From contig NZ_QGNJ01000002.1 in the NCBI RefSeq assembly GCF_003336875.1, forward strand, positions 372,001 to 436,000: a stretch of 64,000 nt of DNA, read 5' to 3'. The position numbers were made by a program, and so were the translations under genes. Under the pieces are notes generated by a model. The model had not been told where the DNA came from and ran no database searches. It saw only the letters and a program-made list of their open reading frames with translations. Positions 16,799-23,582 of this stretch are shown piece by piece. Numbering within the stretch: position 1 is the stretch's first letter; each line of letters starts with the position of its first letter. The DNA comes from Oleisolibacter albus (GTDB taxonomy: Bacteria; Pseudomonadota; Alphaproteobacteria; Azospirillales; Azospirillaceae).

Positions 16799-18649
16799 AT
16801 GCGCGACGGTGATGTCAACGAGTGGGTCCCGCAGGGTGGCGACGTGTTCGGTCAGGTGCAGTTCGCCAAGCACCCGGCGGTCGTTGTGGACCGTTCGCGG
16901 GACGAGCTGCTGACGGACTTCGGCAAGGAGACGCTGAAGGACCGCTATCTGCTGCCCGGCGAGTCCTACCAGGATCTGTTCGCGCGCGTCGCCAGCTACT
17001 ATGCCGACGACCAGGCCCATGCCCAGCGTCTGTACGACTATATCTCGCGCCTGTGGTTCATGCCGGCCACGCCGGTCCTGTCCAACGGCGGTACAGACCG
17101 CGGCCTGCCCATCTCCTGCTTCCTGAACGAAGCCAGCGACAGCCTGGAAGGCATCGTCGGCCTGTGGAACGAGAATGTGTGGCTGGCGGCCAAGGGCGGC
17201 GGCATCGGCAGCTACTGGGGCAATCTGCGGTCCATCGGTGAGAGGGTGAAGGGCAACGGCAAGACCTCCGGCGTCATCCCCTTCATCCGTGTCATGGACA
17301 GCCTGACCCTGGCCATCTCCCAGGGCAGTCTGCGCCGCGGCTCGGCCGCCTGCTACCTGCCGGTCTCCCATCCCGAGATCGAGGAATTCATCGAGATGCG
17401 CCGCCCCACCGGCGGCGATCCCAACCGCAAGGCGCTAAACCTGCACCATGGCATCGCCATTCCCGACGCCTTCATGCGCGCCGTGGAGAATGACGAGGAA
17501 TGGGCGCTGACCAGCCCCAAGGACGGCACGGTGCTGCGCCGCATCTCGGCCCGCCAGCTGTGGATCCGCATCCTGACGGCGCGGGTGGAGACGGGCGAGC
17601 CCTATCTGCTGTTCATCGACCACGTCAACAAGGCCATCCCCGAGCATCACAAGCTGGCCGGCCTGAATGTGAAGATGTCGAACCTGTGCAGCGAGATCAC
17701 GCTGCCCACCGGCATGGACCCCTGGGGCCAGCAGCGCACGGCGGTCTGCTGCCTGTCCTCGCTGAACCTGGAATATTTCCTGGAATGGCAGGATCATCCG
17801 ACCTTCATTGAGGATACGCTGCGCTTCCTCGATAATGTCATGACCGACTTCATCAGGAAGGCGCCAGATGACATGGCCCGGGCCAAATACTCGGCCATGC
17901 GCGAGCGCTCAGTCGGCCTGGGTGTCATGGGCTATCACAGCTTCCTGCAGAGCCAGATGATCCCGCTGGAGGGTGTCATGGCCAAGGTGTGGAACAAGCG
18001 CATGTTCGCCCACATCAAGCGCCAGGCCGACGCCGCCTCGGTGAAGCTGGCGCATGAGCGGGGTGCCTGCCCGGATGCCGCGGAATACGGCATCATGGAG
18101 CGCTTCTCCAACAAGATCGCCATCGCGCCGACGGCCAGCATCTCCATCATCTGCGGCGGCGCCTCGCCGGGCATCGAGCCGGTGGCGGCCAATGCCTTCA
18201 CCCACAAGACGCTGTCGGGCAGCCGCTCGGTGCGCAACCCGTACCTGGCCAAGCTGCTGGAAACCTACGGTCGCAATGACGAGGACACCTGGTCCAGCAT
18301 CACCCTGAACGGCGGTTCGGTGCAGCATCTGGATTTCCTCAGCCAGGACGAGAAGGACGTGTTCAAGACCGCCTTCGAGCTGGACCAGCGCTGGCTGGTC
18401 GAGCACGCGGCCGATCGCACGCCCTTCATCTGCCAAGCCCAGTCGCTGAACATCTTCCTGCCGGCCGACGTGCATAAGCGCGACCTGCACCAGATCCATT
18501 TCATGGCCTGGAAGAAGGGCGTGAAAAGCCTCTATTACCTGCGCTCGCTGTCGGTGCAGCGCGCCGAGAGCGATGTGACCAAGGATCTGGCCAAGGCCCC
18601 GGCCCCGGCCGAGCCGGCCAAGTACGAGGAATGCCTCGCCTGCCAGTAG
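16799..18649 (+). CDS. nrdA: Class I ribonucleoside-diphosphate reductase, alpha subunit
   Basis: The 616-residue catalytic subunit reduces ribonucleoside diphosphates to the deoxy forms. Active-site cysteines are Cys107 (PISCFLNE), the thiyl-forming Cys297 (NLCSEI) and the partner Cys in VCCLSSLN (317-318). The C-terminal redox pair is ECLACQ (Cys612, Cys615). The N-terminus begins directly with the ten-stranded barrel domain and has no ATP cone, unlike E. coli NrdA (761 residues), so dATP inhibition through that domain is not expected. ATG 16799 is preferred to GTG 16796. nrdB lies 1.9 kb downstream, separated by two lipoprotein genes. Confidence 0.96.
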   Translation: MRDGDVNEWVPQGGDVFGQVQFAKHPAVVVDRSRDELLTDFGKETLKDRYLLPGESYQDLFARVASYYADDQAHAQRLYDYISRLWFMPATPVLSNGGTDRGLPISCFLNEASDSLEGIVGLWNENVWLAAKGGGIGSYWGNLRSIGERVKGNGKTSGVIPFIRVMDSLTLAISQGSLRRGSAACYLPVSHPEIEEFIEMRRPTGGDPNRKALNLHHGIAIPDAFMRAVENDEEWALTSPKDGTVLRRISARQLWIRILTARVETGEPYLLFIDHVNKAIPEHHKLAGLNVKMSNLCSEITLPTGMDPWGQQRTAVCCLSSLNLEYFLEWQDHPTFIEDTLRFLDNVMTDFIRKAPDDMARAKYSAMRERSVGLGVMGYHSFLQSQMIPLEGVMAKVWNKRMFAHIKRQADAASVKLAHERGACPDAAEYGIMERFSNKIAIAPTASISIICGGASPGIEPVAANAFTHKTLSGSRSVRNPYLAKLLETYGRNDEDTWSSITLNGGSVQHLDFLSQDEKDVFKTAFELDQRWLVEHAADRTPFICQAQSLNIFLPADVHKRDLHQIHFMAWKKGVKSLYYLRSLSVQRAESDVTKDLAKAPAPAEPAKYEECLACQ

Positions 18650-18672
18650 GGGCGTCTTTCCGGTGCCGCTGA

Positions 18673-18705
18673 ACTCCCGTCCGGCTTGCCGGGCGGGAGT
18701 TTTTA
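18673..18705 (+). terminator. Intrinsic terminator after nrdA
   Basis: A 12-bp stem with one G-U pair (ACTCCCGTCCGG at 18673-18684 with CCGGGCGGGAGT at 18689-18700) and a four-base loop runs into TTTTATTT. It separates nrdA from the following genes, so nrdB needs another promoter. Confidence 0.88.
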
Positions 18706-18717
18706 TTTGAATTCTAA

Positions 18718-18855
18718 TTATATTGCCGTCGCCCGCATGATCTCGGCGTGTCCGGTCCGGCAGGACGGCATCGCCAACGATCTGGCGTGCACCATGGCCG
18801 GTCTCTGGGCCCGGACGCGGTAGCAGCAGGGCTGTCCCGAGCAGGTCCGGGTCAT
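18718..18855 (-). CDS. Possible very small protein (45 aa)
   Basis: A short frame (MTRTCSGQPCCYRVRAQRPA...) sits alone in the 300-base gap after nrdA, convergent with it. It has four Cys and many Arg. No ribosome binding site is obvious and no family was recognised. It could equally be non-coding. Confidence 0.2.
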   Translation of the reverse strand: MTRTCSGQPCCYRVRAQRPAMVHARSLAMPSCRTGHAEIMRATAI

Positions 18856-18948
18856 CCGCTTGGCCGTGCCGGCTGGTCTGATCCCATCCGACAGGGATGT
18901 CGGATCGTGGGCGTGTAAGGTCCAGACATTCACCGGTCCGGACCGATC

Positions 18949-19695
18949 ATGCGTCTTCCCCTGCTTGTGGCCGCCCTCTCCAGCCTGGCCCTGCTGCCGG
19001 CCTGTGCCAGCGATCCCGAACGGGGGCCGCCGCATCCGCGGCCGATGATGATGGCGATCAGTCCGGCCGGTGAACGTCTGGGGCTGCCGGGCCGCCCGGC
19101 GGCCGAGGCCCTGGCCGCCTGGTTCAAGGCCGCCGATGCCAACAGTGATGGGCGGTTGGATACGGCGGAGTTGCAGGCCGATGCCGCCCGCTTCTTCAAG
19201 ACCCTGGACGCCGACGGCGACGGTGCGGTGAATTCCCGCGAGTTGGAAGAGGCGCGCCGCCAGCAACGGGATGCGCTGCGCCGGGTCGCGGCGGCCCCGC
19301 CGGACGGGACGCTGCCGGAGGGCGCGCCAGTCGATGATGCGCCCGGAGACAGGGACGGTGAGAAGGCCGACGGCAGCCGTCCGCGCGGCCGTGGCCCAGG
19401 CGATGCGCCCGGCGGGGTCATGGGCGGCGGCATGGGGGGCGGGGTGGATCCGGTGATGTCCGCCGACCGCAACCTGGATTTCCGCGTGACCCTGATCGAG
19501 ATGCAGCAGGATGTGCTGCGCCGGATGCAGGAGATGGACGGCAACCAGGATGGCTCTGTCGATCTGGCCGAGGTGGAGGCATGGAGCAGAGCGGCGGCGG
19601 CGCGTGCGCCCGGTGGCGGACGTCATGGCGGTGGCCCCGGCGGTGGCCCAGGTGGCCCAGGTGGAGGACGGGGCGGTGGGCGCGGCGGCTTCTGA
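18949..19695 (+). CDS. EF-hand lipoprotein, paralog 1
   Basis: The 248-residue protein starts MRLPLLVAALSSLALLPAC with a lipobox (LPAC; lipidated Cys19). Canonical calcium loops are at residues 63-74 (DANSDGRLDTAE), 87-98 (DADGDGAVNSRE) and 197-208 (DGNQDGSVDLAE); a degenerate loop is at 173-184 (DRNLDFRVTLIE). A Gly/Arg-rich low-complexity tail ends the protein. It is probably a periplasmic calcium-binding protein anchored to a membrane. It lies between nrdA and nrdB but is not obviously related to nucleotide metabolism. The next gene is a clear paralog. Confidence 0.85.
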   Translation: MRLPLLVAALSSLALLPACASDPERGPPHPRPMMMAISPAGERLGLPGRPAAEALAAWFKAADANSDGRLDTAELQADAARFFKTLDADGDGAVNSRELEEARRQQRDALRRVAAAPPDGTLPEGAPVDDAPGDRDGEKADGSRPRGRGPGDAPGGVMGGGMGGGVDPVMSADRNLDFRVTLIEMQQDVLRRMQEMDGNQDGSVDLAEVEAWSRAAAARAPGGGRHGGGPGGGPGGPGGGRGGGRGGF

Positions 19696-19813
19696 CCGTC
19701 GCAATCCCGGTTCGACCCGCCCCCGGGGTGCAGGCCGCGCCGATCCGGGCTTGACAGCGGGCGGGCAAGCGGCCGTGCTGTGCCGGGTCTGTTCCTGCCG
19801 CCCGGATGTCTTC

Positions 19814-20431
19814 ATGCGCCTGCCCGCTCTGCTGTCCCTGTCCATCTGCCTTGGCCTTCTGTCCGCCTGCTCCAGCCGGCCCGGCCCGGTGCCGCTGCGC
19901 TATCAGGCTGTCAGCCCTTCGGGCGAGTTGCTGGCGCCGCCCACGGCCGATCCGGATCGATTCCGTCAGGCGCTGGTGGACTGGTTCCACCGCAGCGACA
20001 GCAACGGCGACGGTTTCCTGGATAAGGCCGAGTTCCTGGCCGATGCCGACCGCAGCTTCGCCGCCTTCGACCGGGATGGCGACGGTCTGATCACCTCGCT
20101 CGAGCTGACGCAGATGCGGATGGAGTCGCCCAACCGCGCGCCGCCGCCGAAACCCAGTTCGCGTCTGCGCCCCGATCATCTGGTGGTGGGGCCGGAGCAG
20201 ATGGAGGCTGCGGCAACCGAGTCGGCGCGGCGCGGGGTGCAGCCGCGCGTCGCCGTCGATCCCGTGATGTCCGCCGACACCAACGCCGATTTCCGCGTTT
20301 CGCTTGCGGAGATGCGGGCCCAGGCCGAACGCCGTTTTGCCCAGTTCGATGCGAATCGCGACGGACGCCTGAGCCTGGACGAGGTGGTCGAGCGGCAGAT
20401 GCGACTGCTGAAGGGTTTGCGCGGGGAGTGA
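19814..20431 (+). CDS. EF-hand lipoprotein, paralog 2
   Basis: The 205-residue protein starts MRLPALLSLSICLGLLSAC (lipobox LSAC; Cys19). It has EF loops at residues 62-73 (DSNGDGFLDKAE), 86-97 (DRDGDGLITSLE) and 179-190 (DANRDGRLSLDE), with a degenerate loop at 155-166 (DTNADFRVSLAE). The layout and the linker VDPVMSAD match paralog 1 closely, including the position of the degenerate loop, so the two arose by duplication. The Gly-rich tail of paralog 1 is absent. Start ATG 19814 gives the correct signal peptide. Confidence 0.83.
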   Translation: MRLPALLSLSICLGLLSACSSRPGPVPLRYQAVSPSGELLAPPTADPDRFRQALVDWFHRSDSNGDGFLDKAEFLADADRSFAAFDRDGDGLITSLELTQMRMESPNRAPPPKPSSRLRPDHLVVGPEQMEAAATESARRGVQPRVAVDPVMSADTNADFRVSLAEMRAQAERRFAQFDANRDGRLSLDEVVERQMRLLKGLRGE

Positions 20432-20512
20432 CGGGGTGGCAGATCTTTTCACCGGGATTCACAGGCCAAAGGGCTTCCCCCAGCGGCCTGTTGTGGTAAG
20501 GTCCGCGTCCAA

Positions 20513-20528
20513 CCCCAAGATATAGCGT
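20513..20528 (+). promoter_or_regulatory. NrdR-box-like operator upstream of nrdB
   Basis: The core CAAGATATAG (20516-20525) fits C-w-A-n-A-T-n-T-w-G at every position and ends 11 bases before the nrdB start. A degenerate partner exists 32 bases upstream (near 20481-20496), matching mainly the right half. This suggests the separated nrdB is also NrdR-controlled from its own promoter. Confidence 0.5.
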
Positions 20529-20536
20529 GATGTGCC

Positions 20537-21505
20537 ATGGCCTGCGCCTTGATGACACCGAATCCGGTGTACAAGCCCTTCCGGTATCCCTGGGCCTATG
20601 AGTCCTGGTTGACCCAGCAGCGCCTGCATTGGCTGCCGGAGGAAGTGCCGTTGGCCGACGACGTCAAGGACTGGCGCCAGAAGCTGACCCCGGCCGAGCA
20701 GAACCTGGTCACCCAGATCTTCCGCTTCTTCACCCAGGCGGACGTGGAGGTGAACAACTGCTACATGCGGCACTACAGCCGTGTGTTCACGCCGACCGAG
20801 GTCTGCATGATGTTGGCCGCCTTCTCCGCCATGGAGACGGTGCATATCGCGGCCTACAGCCATCTGCTCGACACCATCGGCATGCCCGAGGCCGAGTATT
20901 CCGCCTTCCTCCGCTACAAGGAGATGAAGGACAAGTACGACTACATGCAGGGCTTCACCGTCGACAATCCGACGGAGATTGCCAAGACCCTGGCCGTGTT
21001 CGGTGCCTTCACGGAGGGGCTGCAGCTGTTTGCCAGCTTCGCCATCCTCATGAACTTCCCCCGGCACAACAAGCTGAAGGGCATGGGCCAGATCGTCACC
21101 TGGTCGGTGCGCGACGAGACCCTGCACACCCAGTCCATCATCCGCCTGTTCAAGACCTTCGTGGCCGAGAACCCGGAGATCTGGACCGAGCAGCTGAAGC
21201 AGGACCTGCATGAGGCCTGCGCCACCATCGTCCACCATGAGGACGCCTTCATCGATCTGGCCTTCGAGATGGGGCCGATCGAGGGGATGACCGCCGAGGA
21301 TGTGAAGCGCTATATCCGCTATATCGCCGACCGCCGGCTGGAGCAGCTGGGCCTGGACGCCGTCTACCATGTGGGCAAGAACCCGCTGCCCTGGATGGAT
21401 GCCATCCTCAACGGCATCGAGCACACCAACTTCTTCGAGAACCGCGCCACCGAATATTCCCGCGCGGCCACCAAGGGCACCTGGGACGAGGCGTTCGCGG
21501 ACTGA
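20537..21505 (+). CDS. nrdB: Class I ribonucleoside-diphosphate reductase, beta subunit
   Basis: The 322-residue ferritin-like radical-generating subunit. Metal ligands are visible: Asp69 (FTQADVEVNN), Glu100 and His103 (METVHIAAY), Glu160 (AFTEGLQLF), Glu194 and His197 (VRDETLHTQ). The radical Tyr is Tyr107, eight residues into ETVHIAAY, at the same spacing as Tyr122 of E. coli. It would supply the Tyr radical to NrdA Cys297. No ATP cone is present. ATG 20537 follows the NrdR-like site closely. The C-terminal tail is short (TWDEAFAD). Confidence 0.96.
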   Translation: MACALMTPNPVYKPFRYPWAYESWLTQQRLHWLPEEVPLADDVKDWRQKLTPAEQNLVTQIFRFFTQADVEVNNCYMRHYSRVFTPTEVCMMLAAFSAMETVHIAAYSHLLDTIGMPEAEYSAFLRYKEMKDKYDYMQGFTVDNPTEIAKTLAVFGAFTEGLQLFASFAILMNFPRHNKLKGMGQIVTWSVRDETLHTQSIIRLFKTFVAENPEIWTEQLKQDLHEACATIVHHEDAFIDLAFEMGPIEGMTAEDVKRYIRYIADRRLEQLGLDAVYHVGKNPLPWMDAILNGIEHTNFFENRATEYSRAATKGTWDEAFAD

Positions 21506-21521
21506 TCGACCTGGGGTCGGG

Positions 21522-21547
21522 GCATGCCCGTTGCGGGGCGGGCACGC
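21522..21547. terminator. GC-rich hairpin between nrdB and the convergent gene
   Basis: A 9-bp stem with one G-U pair (GCATGCCCG at 21522-21530 with CGGGCACGC at 21539-21547) has no T-tract. It lies between converging genes and may serve both 3' ends. Confidence 0.4.
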
Positions 21548-21560
21548 CCGCTGACGCCTC

Positions 21561-22295
21561 TCAGCCCTCGTCCGGAATGTAGAATATGGCCATGTTCGGC
21601 ACATTGCTGCCTGGCCAGACGATCAGCAGCTGCACCAGATCGGTTCCGGGGGAATAGACGTCGGCCCAGGTGGCCGTGCCGGCACTCCAGCCGCCGCCGG
21701 CTTGGCTGTAGCTGATGCTGGCATTGGCGGGGGCCTGATCCAGATGGACCAGAATGCCCTGGCCCAGCGCCGTGGTCAGCACCGTGCCCAGCCGATAGTC
21801 CGAGGTGGCAAAGAACAGGTAAAGCTGGTCGAGGGGGGCCAGGCTGACGGTTTCTCCGTCCCCGGCATTGAAGCCGGACACGGGCGTGGCCGCGGTGGGT
21901 GACCCTGTCCAGACCGGCCGGCCCAGGCCGACGGTCAGGCCGTTTCCGCTGGTGTTATAGATCAGGATGGTGGTTGGCAGGCCGGACAGGGTGGACAGGC
22001 TGATGCTGCCATCCGTGTTGATGGTCGCCATCTGGCCGGGCTGGATGGGGCAGGACACCGCCACCGTAACGGTCTGGTTTGCCGCCAGCGGCGAGGTGGA
22101 GTCGTAAACGCTGCAAGCCGCCTCCAGGGTGACGGATGTGCTGGTGAGATAGGATTTGGTCTTCAGGGCGATCAGCGGCCGGCCGGATTGGTTGGAACTG
22201 CTGACGGCCACCATCCCGTACAGGGTATAGCCGGCGGCTTTCAGGGTGGTCAGCGTTGCACTGTCGATGACGATGGTCAGCGTGCGGTCGGGCAT
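21561..22295 (-). CDS. Unknown protein, paralog B of an uncharacterised tandem pair
   Basis: A 244-residue protein, beta-strand-rich by eye, with no signal peptide or membrane segment. It aligns along its length with the next gene: TLKAAGYTLYGMVAV (about residue 16) with SLKSAGYSLYGFKAI; GRPLIALKTKSYLTSTSV with GVPLVWFATKNYLVSTNV; YLFFATSDYRLGTV with LFMFATNQVDTGTV; and a tail WSAGTATWADV..LVQLLIVW with WSADGAAWASL..MLPILITH. I do not recognise a named family. It lies downstream of paralog A on the same strand (115-base gap). Confidence 0.6.
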   Translation of the reverse strand: MPDRTLTIVIDSATLTTLKAAGYTLYGMVAVSSSNQSGRPLIALKTKSYLTSTSVTLEAACSVYDSTSPLAANQTVTVAVSCPIQPGQMATINTDGSISLSTLSGLPTTILIYNTSGNGLTVGLGRPVWTGSPTAATPVSGFNAGDGETVSLAPLDQLYLFFATSDYRLGTVLTTALGQGILVHLDQAPANASISYSQAGGGWSAGTATWADVYSPGTDLVQLLIVWPGSNVPNMAIFYIPDEG

Positions 22296-22410
22296 TCAAC
22301 GCCTCCACCCGGTCGGGATCGGCGGTACACCCGGGGCTTTGCACCCCGATTCCCCCGATCCGCCAGCGGCAAGGAGCGCCCATGCCGCTGGCGGTCGCCG
22401 ACCGCGCCTA

Positions 22411-23076
22411 TCAGTGGGTGATGAGGATCGGCAGCATGTCGGCGTTCGGCGGGACCAGGGAGGCCCAGGCCGCGCCATCGGCCGACCAGCCCGTATTGAT
22501 GTCGAACGAGACGGTCCGGCTGGTGGTTCCGGTCAGGTTGACGGTCAGGCCCTGGCTGTAGGCCCGGTAGATCACCGTACCGGTGTCGACCTGGTTGGTC
22601 GCGAACATGAACAGGACCTTTTCGACCGGCATCATCTGGTCGAGCATGTTCCCGAACAGCGGAAAGGCACACATCGGCGTGAAGCTGCCGTTCTGTTCCT
22701 GCGAAATGCCGCAGGTGTAGGGAACGGAGCTGGCATTGACGATGGAAATGGCGCCCGGCGTGCCGTCCGTCGTCACCAGCACATTGCCGGACGGGTCCAC
22801 GGTCATGGTATCTCCGAGATCGACGCCGGCGGCATTGCTGGAGACGATCTTCGTGTTCGGCGCAATCGTCGTGGTGGAGATATAGGCCTGGTAATCCTCC
22901 TGCCAGCCGACATTGGTGGAGACCAGATAATTCTTCGTGGCAAACCAGACCAAGGGAACGCCGCCTTGGATTGACGTCTTGATTGCCTTGAAGCCATACA
23001 GGGAGTATCCGGCGCTCTTCAGCGAAGACACCGTGTTGGGGCTCATATTGATCTGGACGCTGTAGTTGCTCGCCAT
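22411..23076 (-). CDS. Unknown protein, paralog A of an uncharacterised tandem pair
   Basis: A 221-residue protein from ATG 23076 behind AAGAGGAAAT (good ribosome binding site, seven bases away). It has no signal peptide, is Ser/Thr/Asn-rich with many beta-strand patterns, and carries only two Cys (VPYTCGISQEQ and PMCAFPL), unlike GC-rich neighbours with many Ala-rich helices. It is the first gene of the pair and is preceded by an AT-rich palindromic region, suggesting tight regulation. No family was recognised; secretion by another route, a cytosolic lectin-like role or a toxin-like role are all open. Confidence 0.6.
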   Translation of the reverse strand: MASNYSVQINMSPNTVSSLKSAGYSLYGFKAIKTSIQGGVPLVWFATKNYLVSTNVGWQEDYQAYISTTTIAPNTKIVSSNAAGVDLGDTMTVDPSGNVLVTTDGTPGAISIVNASSVPYTCGISQEQNGSFTPMCAFPLFGNMLDQMMPVEKVLFMFATNQVDTGTVIYRAYSQGLTVNLTGTTSRTVSFDINTGWSADGAAWASLVPPNADMLPILITH

Positions 23077-23099
23077 GATGATTTCCTCTTAGCAGGAGA

Positions 23100-23115
23100 A
23101 ATCTGCATGCAGATT
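23100..23115. promoter_or_regulatory. 16-base perfect palindrome upstream of the paralog pair
   Basis: AATCTGCATGCAGATT is a perfect palindrome 24 bases upstream of ATG 23076 (on the minus strand). With two further palindromic elements nearby (23122-23133 and 23166-23182) it is a strong operator candidate. Confidence 0.5.
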
Positions 23116-23121
23116 GCGGTC

Positions 23122-23133
23122 TCAGACGTCTGA
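23122..23133. promoter_or_regulatory. 12-base perfect palindrome
   Basis: TCAGACGTCTGA is perfectly symmetrical and lies six bases beyond the 16-base palindrome, in the same promoter-leader region. Confidence 0.4.
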
Positions 23134-23165
23134 TTTTGGGTGTGCGCATCCAGGTTTTATAAAAC

Positions 23166-23182
23166 TTGAAATTGAATTTCAA
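23166..23182. promoter_or_regulatory. Inverted repeat TTGAAAT-N3-ATTTCAA
   Basis: A 17-base inverted repeat with a three-base centre lies in an AT-rich segment upstream of 23076. It is followed on the plus strand by an A run. It may be an operator or part of the promoter of the paralog pair. Confidence 0.4.
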
Positions 23183-23253
23183 TAAAAAAATCGTCCTAAA
23201 AGTGTATTTGCTGAAGAGGGTCGGAGTGACTGGGAGAATTCATGAATACACTT

Positions 23254-23582
23254 GTAATTGAGATGTAGCATCAAATAGAAAACGTTCAAATAAAGTGGCG
23301 CGAGAGATTTAACTGAATATATATTTGATTTTCTATGAAGAAAAGCGAAGGTGGTGCCGGCATATGGATGTGCCGGCCGGTGTCGATTGTCCCGACATCC
23401 CGTCATGAACGCGGTCTTTGGTCAGGATCGGCCGGCGGCGTTCAGTTCTGTCGCCGTGCCGGGTCCATCGGCGGATTGTTTCTGAACGGTTACGCCGGCT
23501 TCCGCCCCCGTGGATGGGGATGGTAGATCATGTCCCCTTGCGGGTCCGATCGGCCCCCCAATGGGAAGAGGAAACACGGTTC
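23254..23582. other. AT-rich to mixed intergenic region before the prolyl oligopeptidase
   Basis: The left part (to about 23345) is clearly lower in GC than anything nearby; the right part returns to normal GC. A 9-base inverted repeat (AAGTGTATT from 23200 and AATACACTT ending 23253) is separated by 36 bases. No gene was identified; the region probably contains both divergent promoters. Confidence 0.4.
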
